The translations under genes were made by a program, and so were the position numbers. The notes beneath the pieces were generated by a model, which was not told where the DNA came from, made no database searches, and saw only the letters and a program-made list of their open reading frames with translations. From contig VJWN01000038.1 of the NCBI GenBank assembly GCA_007644065.1, positions 1-64,000 on the forward strand: DNA of 64,000 nt. Reading direction: 5' to 3'. Source of the stretch: Margaritispora aquatica (taxonomy: Eukaryota; Ascomycota; Leotiomycetes; Helotiales; Discinellaceae). Of the stretch, positions 24,362 to 37,722 are shown piece after piece. The stretch's first letter is position 1, and each line of letters begins with the position of its first letter.

Positions 24362-24720
24362 AATGTGCATCATACTTTGTACGTTGAATAACTTGCACTG
24401 AGATTTGATTTCGATTTCAGATTGTATGTTGGTGTACTTATTTATCTTTGGGATGAAACATAGGCTGCCTTGAACATTAGGGTTGACACTCGCGTCGGGG
24501 CTGCATAGACAAGGACTTGTCACAATCTTGACCACCCCACATAGACATAGTATCGAGTAATGCGTATACATTTAACTGCGGAAAAACACCAGAACTTTGC
24601 AAACTGTCTTGTAATTGAGGAAGAGGGAAAACACAAGATGCCTTCAAGTGAAAAGTCCCCTCTGAGGACCATCTCACCCTGACATCCAATAATTTACTTT
24701 GTGCAAATGGATGAAGGTAA
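24362..24720. other. short convergent intergenic region
   Basis: It lies between the 3' ends of the amidohydrolase and the GH6 gene. No gene seen. Confidence 0.5.
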
Positions 24721-26308
24721 TCATGTCTTCTGTTTTGGTGTTCTGGTATCCTTGTAACCAAATAATGTCTGATTAATAATAGAACCCTCACCACCACAAC
24801 CTGACGTGCAATTACCACTGCTCGATGTGGAATTGCCAATGTTGCTTGATGTAGAATTACCACTATTGCTCGCTGTGGAATTCCCGCTGCTGCTCGATGT
24901 GGAATTACCAATGTCAATCAATGTGGAATTGCCATTGTCGATCAATGTGGAATTACCATTGTTGCTCGATGTGGAGTTATTACCGGGAAGATCAATGGCA
25001 TTCGCAACCAATGCCTCGAAGTAGGCCTGATTCCATTCCCCAGCTTGTGGAGATGGCGTAAAGGCCGTGGGTTATTGGTCCTTATTATACAGGTTATCAA
25101 GGAGTAGTACTACTTACCATCCGGCTGACCACACGTAGAATCGTATCGAGGCTGAGAGGGATCACTAACACCATCACTCTCACCGCCAAGCTTAACCCAA
25201 ACAAAGGCATCAGCCAAGTCATCACCAGTATTACACCAGTCACCCCAGGCCAGTCGAATTTCTGTAATACCATTACTGCTAGTATCCACAATAGCGTGGT
25301 TAGGCGCACCCAGGGCTGCAAGTTGATCACCAAGAAGGTGAACGTAACGCTGTTCATCCTGAGCTTTATTCCATTGCGCATCAAGGTTACCTTCAAACTC
25401 TCCTGGGACCTGAGACCATGCATCCCAGTTGGCTACATTGGTTGTAATACCTTTAACTTGGCTAGGAGATCCAGCAGCATTCCAAACATCGGCGATTAGC
25501 TTAGCGCCAGGTGCTGTCAACTATTAAGAAGAAAACTAAACCGAAATAAGATAATCAGTGCTTACCTAGGTTGTCGACCCAGCCCAACCAGCCTGCGTTG
25601 CCAGCGTCAATATACATCACAACATTAGGAAGATTTAACTGAGCCAATGCGTATACAATGCCGCCCTTATAGCCCTGTGCTGCTGCTTGACATGCTGGAA
25701 GATTCATATTAGTAACCACATTAGGTAAGGAGTCAGGCTCGATAAGTAGCGCAATGGCGGTGTTTGGGTTGGCAAGAATAATTTGTCCAATCGCTATAAG
25801 CACATTAGCAGAAGTCTTTTACGCTTGATAAATAAGAGCATACGATCAATAAAGTCGGTCATATAACGTGCAATACTTCCAGCAGGAAGCTCACCGCTAG
25901 ACGCCCCAACACTACAATCACGACCTGGAAGGTTGTAGATCACAAATCCAATTATCTGGTCACAAGGACAAGGCCTAATCATGGCATCAATAGTCGGTAT
26001 AACCGAGATCTGATCACTGTAGAAGTTTAGCAATGAGGCTACTATCCAGACATATTAGGGAGGAGAGAGAGAGGCACAAAAATCCATCTAAACATTCCGA
26101 CGGAGCCAATCTGAGCAGCCTTTACAGCAAGAGTATGATCCTGAATTCTAGCTACTGCTTGTGCAACCTTAGTAGCGTAGTATATATTGACACTTAGACT
26201 TCGATTGGCAAAAGCGTTGCCAGTGAGCGTGACAGGCGATGCGCAGGAAGCTGCCGTAACTGCTGCGAGAGCAAGCGCCGATAAGCTAGTGAAAATGAAA
26301 GACTTCAT
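24721..26308 (-). CDS. GH6 cellobiohydrolase-like gene, possibly decaying
   Basis: Five exons, downwards: 26308-about 26078, about 26016-25844, 25793-25566, 25513-25118, about 25064-24721. It starts with a clear signal peptide (MKSFIFTSLSALALAAVTA). Both GH6 signatures are present: VIYNLPGRDCS in exon 2 and LLIEPDSLPNVVTN in exon 3, whose Asp is the catalytic acid; WGDWCN and DAFVWVKLGGES follow. No CBM1 is seen at either end. The C-terminus is instead an eight-unit sequon repeat ending GNCTSGCGG. Two junctions lack good sites: exon 1-2 would need a non-GT donor to give the expected WIDQI, and exon 4-5 an acceptor GG rather than AG. About 13 residues usually found after WCN are absent, and the usual GGEC is GGES. 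Middle junctions (GTATGC/TATAG, GTAAGC/GACAG) are good. It may be a recent pseudogene or use unusual splicing. Confidence 0.75.
24800..24978 (-). repeat. 24-bp coding minisatellite (N-glycosylation sequon array)
   Basis: The GH6 C-terminal coding region is built of eight units of about 24 bp, each encoding eight residues headed by G/N-N-S-T or G-N-C-T (for example GNSTLIDN, GNSTSSSS). Each unit contains one Asn-X-Ser/Thr sequon. Nucleotide repeats read GTGGAATTACCA-like on the plus strand. Confidence 0.85.
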
Positions 26309-28179
26309 TATTTTTGGATGCGATCTGATCTGCCGTGGGCCGGGTCCGTGGCGAGCGCAGTAGCACAGTTTATCTTGCCCGATGAAGATAAGTAAGATGA
26401 AATGGGAGCACAGTTAGTTTGCAAGTCTGGCAGAGTCAGCTGTAGTTCTTTAAACTTCAGAAAAGAACCAGGCGGTTCCATATTCATCGACTGAGAAGTG
26501 AAGGGAAGTGAAGAGAAATTTTGAGCGATCTCTGATTAACGAAAAGATTGATGCGGACTTACAACTGGCGGAGGTAGCGACCGTTCGACAACTGAGGTGT
26601 TGAGAAATATTTTCTGTGAGGAGTTCTTAGAACAATTCAGAGACAGATGTGGGCTTGGTTCTGTGACAAGATGAATGCAATGGGAGACCATGACACTTGT
26701 ATACCTATGTTTTCCGAGAGAGACTGTGGAAACTGACGCTACACACCCACTTGGAATCGTCCCTGGATGTTGTGGCTTCTTAATTTGAAGCTTGCATAAA
26801 TTGAATTCCAGACAAGAAAGCTGTCAAGCCTGAAAGACCTTCAAAGCCTTGTAGGCTTCGTCCTCCTCACATGGGTGATTTTCGATTTCTCCTCGCTAGA
26901 CACTACAAGCGGTGACTTGTTATTGGTTGAATTTGTCAACCACGGCGAAAATGAGCTTTCTAGCCCATTTGAATGAGATGCAATAAACGCAATTTTATAT
27001 ATACATGGAATAGGCGGAGCCATGGCCTGGGAGTAGAAGCACCTACATATCCTAACATTCAAGTGTGCCTTATCATGGACGACAGTCCTTGATCTGGCCC
27101 GTGAGCCGAATGTACCCCTTACAGGCTACCCCAACTGTGCCTCTGACACGCATATCTGATTTTCTGCAATTTACACAAGTACATTGCGACAATAATGCTT
27201 AGAAAAGAAGCACATCTGATGAAGAATTAGATAGGATAAAGTCTTTAAGTTTCACCGGATTAAGAAAAATTATGTTAGAGGTGCGAGATGTACGATGCTT
27301 CAAGAGTCGCGAAGCCCTACGAAATTAGCTTTTCTCTATATTATGTCGAGTTCACTATCAACAGTATAGGTTTCCACCATTTTTCACGCTCTTCGGGTTT
27401 TGAGCATGACGAAAAATTAAGCTTAAAAGCTTAATGATGAGAATTCCGTCGAAATCGCTATAAGAAAAGGCGATATTCGATATTTTTCAACTATTTCTGA
27501 TGTCGATGAGACAAGGAAAGGGGCTCGTGCTGCGACACTATCTAGACCCTTGTTTTGGATGAAATAGACCATGGTCGGGCATTTTGCTACCCAGAAACTA
27601 AATATTTCACTTCTTACACATGGCTAAGAATAAGATCACATATTGCCCAACTTTCATATCGAGCATCAAAAACTATACTATCTTTTTTCAAAATTCTATT
27701 TCGAAAGTCACCTTCCAGGCTCGTCATTAGGCCCAGGAATCAGATACATGCACAAGCCCAATGCAGCCTAGTGGCCCACCTCAAAGGAAAACATCTCCAT
27801 CTTTTTCTCAAGGTGACATCTTCCCCGCCACGCAAGAAATCACTTGGTTAACGATCTAAATCGAAGTCATCTACAAGCCCAGAGTGAATCTATCAAGCAT
27901 TTTCAACAATCTGGTTACATTCTCAAGCGAACCGCAATGGACAGTGAATCACGAATTCTTCAAACCCACATTTCTGGCCCGCACAAGGCTAGATCTCTCA
28001 TTCTTGCAAATTTGGGCAGCAATTTTGGATGAGATCGCGGTTTCTTTGTTGCTCTGTCCTTGACCTGAGCTTGAAAGAGATGACTGTACGAATTATCGGA
28101 AATTTCGAATTTTGTCACAGCGATCATCTGTTAGGAAGTGGGGCCAATAAACATATCTCAAGATACTAAAACACCGGTC
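26309..28179. other. intergenic, no gene seen
   Basis: This 1.9 kb stretch lies between two divergently oriented genes (GH6 minus, methyltransferase plus). Open frames at 26841-27062 (minus) and 27555-27851 (plus) show no resemblance, and the latter lacks an ATG. An inverted AAGCTT-rich piece, TTAAGCTTAAAAGCTTAA, occurs near 27,417-27,434. Confidence 0.4.
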
Positions 28180-29018
28180 ATGGGAGAGCCAGTTATTTTG
28201 AAGGTGGAAGATGTCGAAATTGAGATCCACCTTGATTCTGAAGCAAGCGAAGATGAATGGGACATGCCAACTTTCGCCTTTCACGACCTTGACTATGTTC
28301 CCTCGGGTTATGGAGGTATTCTGGCGCCATATATTGAGACTGGACCCGGTAGTGAGTTTATCTCCTCTTCTTACTTTCGATTCCGTGGTCACCTGTCTAT
28401 TTTCCCGCTTCGACTTAGACCCTCACTTGAGATTAGAGAATGCAGAAGCTGGAGGATATGCACGAAGGAAATTAGTGCTGACGAAGAATAGCGATGCGTG
28501 CAGCAGCGAAGCTGATGGGACTTGGTTCGTCGGTCTCGCTTGATGCAGAGGCAAATAGTTCATCGGGAAGTCAAGTCCAGCAAGTGATCTGTGATCTCGG
28601 CTGCGGTGACGGCGAGTTCCTCATTGGCTTGCTTCGACACATCAACACCTCACGCCTTCCACTCTCCGCCCTCTCATCACCCATAGCTCACGGTCTTGGC
28701 ATAGACTACAACGCTCCTCTTATCGCCACAGCAGCCATCAATTGCGTAGTAGCAGAACAGACTGCTTCATGGCTGGTATATGATTTCAATCTTGATGCCG
28801 AAAACTTGCTTGGGCAGTTAATGGGAAGAGGGACGACACATGTGTTTGTGTACTTGGTGCCGAAACAGTTGGCACTGGGGACTGTGAGGGCGATTTTGGA
28901 GGGCTTGGTAGAAGGGGGTGTAGTAGTTTGTTGTCATAAGTTCATTCCAGAATATCTTGGTGCCGGGAAGTGGGATCGGGTCATGGATTTGTGCTGTTTT
29001 GGTGGTGGGGCGGATTAG
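28180..29018 (+). CDS. class I SAM-dependent methyltransferase
   Basis: Two exons, 28180-28348 and 28492-29018, give 231 aa; the junction (GTAGTG...GAATAG) restores IETGPAMRAAAKLMGLG. The frame is open upstream of the ATG at 28180, so a further 5' exon is possible. The SAM-binding motif I is VICDLGCGDGEFL (about residues 80-93), followed by GLGIDYN (motif II acidic end), a VYDFN-like motif and THVFVYLVP (motif IV region). The N-terminus is acidic. It resembles small eukaryotic methyltransferases of the FAM173 kind, which trimethylate lysine on mitochondrial proteins, but this is only a fold-level likeness. The protein may be slightly short at the C-terminus. Confidence 0.68.
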
Positions 29019-29247
29019 GTGAGTGGAAATAGAAGGCGAAAGACATATCCGCAGATAAGACAGGCAATTAGACATAAATAAACGAGGTTATCTATATTTC
29101 CTCCCCCGACTCCTTGTAAAATTAAGAACCTGAACTTTGTCCAGTCTACAAACAAACGAATTCAAAACATAATGGGTATCCGCAAAATCACCGCTTCTCT
29201 CGTAGCCCACATCCCATGCTTATAACAACGCAATCACTATTCCCAAC

Positions 29248-31056
29248 TCATGCCTCTTTCACTCCAAACTCCTCATCCGCCACCTTCTTACCTTTCACCT
29301 TCCTTCTACTTGGCCAAAACGAACTCCGTAGATCAGCGATCAAGCTATTCTTGCCATTTTCTCGCCGCCACTCCTCGAGTTTATACCATGTGCGCCAAGC
29401 ACATAGCACAAGAACTGTGGACGGAAAAGTGATAACCCAATAGATCCAGAAGCGTGGGTGGACTATCGAAGTGAGGGAATCAGATGAGGAAGTCCAAGAG
29501 AAAAATGGAAGGGAGAAGAGTGTCTTTATCCAATGTCAGCTCTGATCTCGTAAGGCAATCAATAAGACTAAGATGAAGGACTTACAGCGAAGAATGTGCC
29601 AGGTAGAAAGATCATGGTCAAAACTGCGATTGCTTTCATGGCCGAAGAATCCCTCTTGCTCTCAAGTGCGATTTGGGTATTAAGTTTATTTGCTGTTGCT
29701 GCGTTGCGAACTTGTAGCTGTTTCGAGGGATTAGCGAGAGTATCACCATTTGCTTTTTGGTAGAAAACCTACCCAATCCTGTACACTCTTCGACCAGGCC
29801 AAACTCCTTTGTAACTGCCTTGCCGTAGCTTGATAACATTGCATTGTCATTTCCAATTTCTCAAGCACACACCTCTCAATCTCCTCCAAACTCGCTTCTA
29901 CACTTTTATCCAGCTTTCCATCCGCTTTCTCTAATCTTTCATCTCTCTCCACCTTCATCTTGGCGATGATTTCCTTCAAACTTTTACTCCAAGCCTGACA
30001 ACCTTCGATACGCAGAATATACATCACTGAATCCTCCTGGATGATCAACGCTTCTTCAGCATCAGCTTCAACATCCAAACCAGATTCAACCTCACCCTCT
30101 GTGCTCCAATGTCCGAGTTTTCGCAGGAGAACAGAAGTGCGTGTTGAGAGGGTGTCGGAGCTACTGGCGATGTTGTAGCCAATGATTGAAAGCAAGAGGA
30201 CAGGAATGTGAGCGGGATGGAGGGCAAAGGGCCGGGTATCCGAGTTGGAAAGGGTTGATGTGATTGCGGTAAGAATCTCATTGGATGCATTGTGCATGAG
30301 TGTTGTTGTAACATGAGTCTCATGGTTGGTAGAGGTGAACAAAGAGAGAGTCCACGGACCATTATATATTAAGAATGAGAAGGCTGTGTTAAGTTAGCCA
30401 GCCTCTGAGAATGCAATGAGGGTTTGAAGTTACATGATATTGAGTTGAAGGTAGTATATGTTAGACATGGCCCGAGATAATACGAAAATTGACTGGCTGG
30501 GTGGAAACGAAGCTCCTTGAAAAGTTGGGTAGTCGTTGATGAGGAGAAAGGGATTGGCATGTTTTCCGAAATTTGTGGAGGACCTAGTCTGTAACATGTT
30601 AGCAGTGACATGACGGCAGATAAGATTCCTTACATGATGCGTAATTCGTGCTCCACTCCCGGGAGTTTTGGGGCTCTGGTGAAGCTTAATGGGTTTGGTT
30701 TGGGTAAGTCCAGCACCTCATATGATGTTTCTGAGATTCCAGTTTTTGTCTGAGAAGCATTAGTAAATCACTGGATGTTCTTGCTAAGTAAGAAAGACTA
30801 AGGGTCAGTGGTCAGGGTTAGGGGGGCGGGAGACTTGAGTTCGAGCAACAAATAAATAATCACATGATTTTGATCAGATGAAAATGGATTCTTCACTCCG
30901 ACAACATGACTATCAGGTACGGGAAACGAAACTTACTGCATTAAAATCCAACCTCATGTACGAACATGCTGCACTCGAATCGTACCACGACACAGTCCCT
31001 GCATTTCTTGTCGCATGCGCATCGACCTCTGGCCAGAAAAGTGCTAGAGGATCCAT
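29248..31056 (-). CDS. CorA-like Mg2+ transporter-domain membrane protein
   Basis: Six exons, downwards: 31056-30937, 30749-30634, 30588-30434, 30383-29773, 29717-29586 and 29523-29248. They total 1410 nt, 469 aa, all phases consistent, with good branch sites (for example TTTACTAATGCTTCTCAG). The start is MDPLALFWPEVDA. The soluble N-terminal part is followed by a long helical region (about residues 240-370; KEIIAKMKVERDERLE...ASLEEIERCVLEKLE). The SKRDSSAMKAIAVLTMIFLPGTFFATLFS segment is the first membrane helix of fungal CorA-like proteins, and FWIYWVITFPSTVLVLCAW the second. The tail is basic. The GMN signature of true magnesium channels is not seen (SLPFF instead), so transport is not assured. 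It converges with the methyltransferase gene. Confidence 0.8.
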
Positions 31057-32218
31057 TGCGAGCCTCAGAAACTCAGATAACACTACACATTGAATAAGAA
31101 GCTAGAGAGTAACCTAATTCAACAATGGCTAGAGTGACAACTTTATATATACAGTTGGCTGGGAGGCCTCAGCCTTACTCAAGATGCATGGTTGATTGAC
31201 ATAGCCTCAATGTGATTTCAGCTCGGCGGTTGTAGGCCCTGGCTGGGAAATACCGCAGACAAGGATCAGGAATAATAGACGCGATGAAAAAAAATCACAA
31301 CAGAGAGACGAAGTATGACTTGCAATTGAAAGGTAGTGGAGGTATCTTGTGTGATGAGAAACCGGGCTTGGACAACCAATATCGATCGCAATATTGCTTC
31401 TGCAAGCCAATGTCTCGAAAATAAATTGCTCTGAGAAACATACCCGAAACAGAGCCCTTAACTAAATATCCGATAAAGCGTAGCATGCATACTTGTGAGA
31501 TGATAGTCAACTGATATAGCCAATTGACACTTGCGAGAGATTTGACACGGAAGCTGAAGAGTTGCTGCAAGATTTGTTTGCCCGGAGCTTTTGAAACTGG
31601 TTGCAGAGAGCACGGATATCGCCATTGACATCGACGAGCACTAAACCCAATGCCTTATTTAAATTCCGCATAGTAATTATTATAGTTCGTTTCGGATCGA
31701 AGCGGAACGGAGTAGAAGTACCAACAGAATATTATAAGATTGAAGGTTGAAGGTTGATAATAGGTAGAAGATGATAGATGATGGATAATTGACGGGAGCC
31801 CGACCCGATATCCGATCGGATCCGATTTCCCGTCTCCGGGCCCGCACGGTGTACATTGAATTCTGCAATCAAACCCCCGGAGCAACTCAATTCAAGGGCT
31901 ATCCAGCGCTCTCCAAGGGCCTGTAACCACGACCTGGGTACATTATAGGCCGTGCAATTGGTCACAACATCCCGTTACTGCCAACCTCCGTGAAGCTAGA
32001 AGCTTAAATCTGATTATTCGGTAGCCTAAGATTATTCGGATGGTAAGCCTGGAGGTGGAGTGGAGGTGGAGGTGCGACTCTATAAATCCATCAAGGTGGG
32101 TGTCATCAAACATCAACTTTCAAACCTCCATTCATTGACATCAACATCAACATCAACCTACGCGACATCGATATCAACATCGTAGACTGATGCATCGTGT
32201 CGCATTCCCTTCGCGACC
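31057..32218. other. divergent intergenic region
   Basis: It lies between the CorA-like gene (minus) and the ABC transporter (plus). Two simple-sequence runs precede the transporter: GGAGGTGGAGTGGAGGTGG near 32,050 and CATCAACATCAACATCAACC near 32,140. No gene recognised. Confidence 0.45.
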
Positions 32219-35200
32219 ATGAATATCCCAATAGATGACACCCTGGAGGCTGTCTCATATGTGATACCTGTCGCTGTTGTTCTTCTGACCATCTCTCCAG
32301 CATGGACACTCGTGGCCGGCTTACGTCGCCCAAAATTAACCACAGACGACAGTCTCGATAAACTCTATGAGGACAAAGATGGAGTTGCGACTGAAGTGTC
32401 GATGGCTACTCATTCATCCAAACGCTCCTTCAACACTATTTTCATTGGATGTGCTTTAGGCTTGCCCTCTTCCTTTGCACTCGCTGTGTTTGCCACCGTC
32501 AAACGAGATCATTTCAATCTCATTTCATTGATCTGGCTCTTGAGTGTATCATGGGTAAGTCTATGGTTATTGTACATGGACATTATTGCTGACATAGATA
32601 TAGGCATGCATTCTTTTACAAATCTTGGCTGTATACCGCGAGCCCGGTGTTGTTCGGAGATATGAACGAGGCATTGCCACCACCATATCAGTATCAATGG
32701 TTACGATACTGGCAGGCATTATTCTATCTTCAGAGAGAGTACCTTATCCAAAGCAAATCGCATTACTCGTCACGCTTGCAGTGCAAATCTTTTCCGCACT
32801 TGCAATTGGTATCACCTTCATGACGATACCTCGCCGACCAGACATTTACACGCCCACAGGCAAACTCGTGGAACGTCAATACCAAACCTCCCTGTGGACG
32901 CGTTACTCGTACAACTGGAGTTCCGACCTCTTGGATTTGGCTGCAACAAAGCTCATTGAAATTTCCGACCTTCCCGCGTTGGACTCGCACGTGAGAGCCA
33001 AGGACGTGAAGGACTCTTTTCAATCCATCATTTTGAAGCCTACTGTTTCGCTATGGCTTCAAATATTCTGGGCTTTTCGAGGACCTCTTATTTTTCAATG
33101 GTTCTTGGTCATTTTCTCATCCATAATGGATGCAGGTCCACAATTTGCCATGCTCAAATTGTTGCAGTATCTTGAGGCTCGGCATGCGTCTGATGGGATT
33201 GACTCAAAAGCTTGGTTGTATGTTGGAGGTCTTTTCTTTGCCACTGCCATACAGACTGTGACCGATTACCGGGTTCAATGGTTGATGTGGTCTGATATTG
33301 GTGAGTTGATTCCTTGTCGTCTGTGAAGCTGAAAATTCGGAAGACATATTCGGTGACATATTGTTATGCTCCCACCCCGTCAACAAGACTTGGATTTTTC
33401 TTCATTGCTCAACCCCATACGATCAGGACATATGTTGACACTATGTTAGGAGTACCTATCCGCTCTACCCTTACAACTTTGTTGTTTGAGAAAATGATGA
33501 AGATCAAGGACTCCAAGGAGCCCCCTAAAGCCGAAGAGAACAAGGACAAGACCAAGGAAGATTCCAAGACGAATGGCGCAGTAAATGGCAAACCAGCTGA
33601 AGCTACACTATCAAGTAGGTCTATTTTTTTGCGAGTCTGAGCCAATGGCACATTTGTCTTATAAATCTACCCAATTTTAGATTCGATACACACACCGAAC
33701 CCGAACCCTAATCCCCATTTCTTTTATATATACTAATACTCATGCAGAGGAAGCAAAGCTTGCAGCAGAGAAGAAGAAGAAAGCCACTCGGAGTGAGCAA
33801 GACATTATCAATCTTTTTGCAGTTGATTGCAATGCCGTGGGAGTTTTCGGCGCCATCAATCAGTTCTATGTCATGTTTACTTCAAAGGTTATTGTCTCCT
33901 TGGTCTTTTTACTGGCTTTAGTTGGCTGGCAGAGTCTTGCAGCAGGGATGGTTCCTGTTGTTCTAGTCTTTCCACTCAACAAGATTCTCGCCACTCGTTA
34001 TGGGAAGACACAAAAGCTACTGATGGCTGCTCGCGACAAGAAGACAAAAGTAATTTCCGAGGCTCTGACCGGAATCAGACAGATCAAGTTCTCTGCCAAC
34101 GAAGATCAATGGGGTGAGAAGATCAACAGATCACGCGAGGAGGAGATTGTCTTGCTCTGGAAAACCAAGCTCAACAATATCTATATGACGTTTGTCGGAG
34201 ACGTGGCCCCCGCTTTCTTAACTATCTTTGCTTTGGCCACCTACTCATACATACATGGCGCTCTCATGCCATCTGTAGCTTTCACTGCCCTTGGATTGTT
34301 CATGTCCCTAGAGGGTATTCTATCAATGGTATGTGCACTTTCTTTCCACATTAAATTAACAACATAGCCAAACTCTTTGAACACCATTTAGTGCCTGTAA
34401 AGAATATCGCTGTTTGCTGCAACGAAATACAACGGTCCTTTGTGCATTGCTCTTGCGCTCTCTAACAACCTACAGGTGCCCTTCTTATTTATGATGGGGA
34501 TGAATGCCAAAGTCTCGTGTGATCGTATCGATTCTTTCCTCAAATCAGCCGAGAAGCCAGAAAACACATACCCTGGAGAGGCAATAGGATTTGACAATGC
34601 CTCATTCACATTTCCATCAAAACTTACGGACTTGAAGCCCGAAGACGAAGAGGAAGAGGATAGAGAGGCGCGACAGAATAGATTCACTCTCCGAAATCTC
34701 ACTTTTCAGTTCCCCAACAATGCCCTATCAATCATCACTGGACCAACTGGATCAGGAAAGTCGCTGTTACTTGCTGCAATTCTGGGTGAGGTTGATATCA
34801 TTTCTGGAAGTGTCACCGTCCCTCGAGCTCCGAGACCAGAGGATCGTTTCGATAATGAGGCAAATGCTGGGAATTGGTTGATTCCAAATTCGATGGCTTT
34901 TGTCTCTCAAATACCTTGGATAGAGAACGCCACTATTAAGGACAATATCTTGTTCGGACTTCCTCTTGATACGATTCGATACGAAAAGGTCATCAAAGCC
35001 TGCGCACTTACAAAGGATCTTGCCATATTTGTTGATGGAGATGCAACTGAGGTTGGTGCACAGGGAATTAGCTTGAGTGGAGGCCAGAAGTGGCGCTTGA
35101 CGATGGCAAGAGCACTCTACTCACGAGCAGGGATATTGGTTCTGGATGATGTCTTTTCGGCTCTCGATGCTCATGTTGGACGAGAAATTTACGAAAATGC

Positions 35201-37722
35201 ACTCATGGGCGAGTTGGCGCAGGGAAGGACGAGAATCCTTGTTACACATCATGTTGCGCTCTGTCTCCCACGAGCTGAGTATCTTGTACAATTGTCGACT
35301 CGAGGTGTGCTGGAACATGCTGGTCCAGTAAAAGATCTGAAACAGACATCCGCTTTTGAAGAAATTCTGAAAGTTAGTCATCACTTCCTTAATTTTGACT
35401 TGAGACTAACTTCAACTTAGAATGAAAATGATGAGTCAGCCGAGGCAGACGTGGCCGAAGACGCTGATAGGATTCCTCAAGATGAGCAAAGTAATGGAAC
35501 CACAGCACCCAAACCACCACCCAAGAAACTCGTTGAAGATGAAGCACGTGAATCTGGCAGTGTCAAGAGGAGTGTGTATGTGGCATATCTCAAGGCAACT
35601 GGTGGATCGCCCTTCTGGACTTTCGTATTCATGTTCTATATCATTGCTCAAGCTCTCACTTTGAGTCGATCATGGTGGATCAAGATCTGGACATCTAGCT
35701 ATGAACGCTCCGCGAGCGACAATTCTCTTCTGATGAGTTATTCTATTCAGACCCAATTTACTGCAGTCCCTACATTGCCAGCTTCCGCCAACGCAACATC
35801 GGTATACTGGACAAGCGGCTTCATCGATTCTTTCATTGGCTCATCTGTGTCCCAGCTTTCAGGATTCATTGGTGGTGCTGGTCTACCACTCGCTCATACC
35901 GGGATTTCCACTGCCCAAGACTTTGTCCACGCCAGGCTAGAGTCCACAATTAGCCGCGAGCAAGATATCCAGATTGCTGCGCTGCCTTCTTTTCCGATCG
36001 AAATCAATCATCGGGGTCTTGAATTTTATCTTCTTGGATACATCATCATCTCACTTGTTTCAACCTTCGTTGATGTCGGACGATACTACGTTGTGTATAG
36101 AGGCTCCCTCTCGGCCTCTCGAAAAGTTTTCAAAGACATGACTTACAAAGTTCTACGCACTCCCCTCAGATGGCTTGATACTGTACCCACCGGACGAATC
36201 CTCAACCGCTTCACGGCTGATTTCAATCTTGTCGACTCTCAGCTCTCCTCGGATTTCGCACAAGTTGGTGCATCATTTTTGTCTATTCTTGGCATTATGG
36301 TAGCGGCCTTCTTGGTATCGCCCTACATCATTTTCCTTGCTTTGCTCTTGATGATAATCTGCGGACGTATTGCACTTCGCTACATTCGAGGTGCTCGCTC
36401 AATCAAGAGACTGGAATCTATTTCTAAGTCCCCCATGATTTCACATTTCACCGCAGCACTCCAAGGACTGAGCACCATCCGTGCCTTCGCCAAGACAGAT
36501 GTCTTTGAGACACGAATGAATGAGCTAATCAATTCCTTCAATGCGGCAACATGGCACAATTGGTTGTTCAGTAATTGGGTCAACTTTCATATGGCCTTGA
36601 TTGGATCCATATTCTCTACCGTTGTTGCTGCTTTCGTCGTATCCACACGGGGCATAGATGCATCTCTTGGAGGCTTTGCGCTTGCGTTTGCCCTTTCGTT
36701 CAGACGCACAGTACAGAGTACGTTGAGATATCTTGCGTCGACAGAATTGGATATGAATGCTGCCGAACGAGTGTTTGAGTACACTGCTTTAAATATTGAA
36801 CCTCAAGATGGAGCTGATGTGCGAGCTTCATGGCCTGAGAAAGGCGAATTGCAAATCACCGACTTGGAAGTCGCATATGCTGCAGATCTCCCTTCTATTT
36901 TGAAGGGGCTAACTTTCCATGCCGAGAGCAACCAGCGAGTCGGTATTGTTGGTAGGACAGGTGCTGGTATGTGAACTGAAGATCTTGTTTGAAGTCAAGC
37001 TAATCAATATGTCAGGCAAATCGACTCTCTCCCTCTCACTTTTCCGCTTCCTTGAAGCTCGCAAGGGCTCAATAGTAATAGATGGTGTCGACATCTCCAA
37101 AATCAAGCTTTCAGACCTCCGTACCAGATTAGCAGTCATTCCCCAAGACCCAGTTCTCTTCTCTGGCACGATCCGATCGAACCTTGACCCATTCGACCAG
37201 TTCTCAGATAATGAGCTCAAAGAAGCTCTCCAACGCGTCCATCTCGTTCCATCCACGACCGGCACGCCATTACCAGAAACAGTAGCAACATCTTCTTCTT
37301 CAACCGCTGAGTCCTCCGCCGCTACATCTCAAACTGCTACTGCTCCAGAAAACACAAACATTTTCCTCTCCCTCCTTTCGCCCATCTCCTCGGCTGGTGG
37401 AAATCTCTCACAAGGCCAAAAACAACTTCTCTGTCTCGCACGCGCAATCCTTTCCCGCCCCAAACTTCTCATCCTTGATGAAGCGACATCAGCGGTTGAT
37501 AAAGAGACCGACACGCTGATCCAAAGAAGTATTAGAGAGGAGTTTGCGAACACAACCTTGCTTGTTATCGCGCACAGATTGAGCACGGTCATGGATTTCG
37601 ATAGAGTCCTTGTCATGGGTGAGGGCAAGGCAATGGAGTTTGGCTCGCCAGCGGAGCTCATGGGTAAAGAGGGAGGGGTTTGGAGGGGTATGGTGGAGAG
37701 CAGTGGTGAGGGAGGTCATTAG
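32219..37722 (+). CDS. ABCC (MRP)-type ABC transporter, full length
   Basis: Seven exons: 32219-32554, 32604-33300, 33450-33614, 33748-34328, 34476-35372, 35421-36966 and 37016-37722; 4929 nt, 1642 aa. Layout is TMD0-TMD1-NBD1-TMD2-NBD2, as in fungal vacuolar or plasma-membrane multidrug/bile-acid transporters. NBD1: Walker A GPTGSGKS (about 682), signature LSGGQ (about 790), Walker [13 protein letters not shown] with Asp where the catalytic Glu would be. NBD2: GRTGAGKS split by the last intron (about 1402), NLSQGQKQ (about 1536), [12 protein letters not shown] with the catalytic Glu, and VIAHRLST (H-loop). This gives the usual ABCC asymmetry of one degenerate and one active ATP site. Lys/Glu-rich linkers lie in exon 3-4, and a Ser/Thr/Ala-rich insert precedes the NBD2 signature. 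Substrate unknown. Confidence 0.9.
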
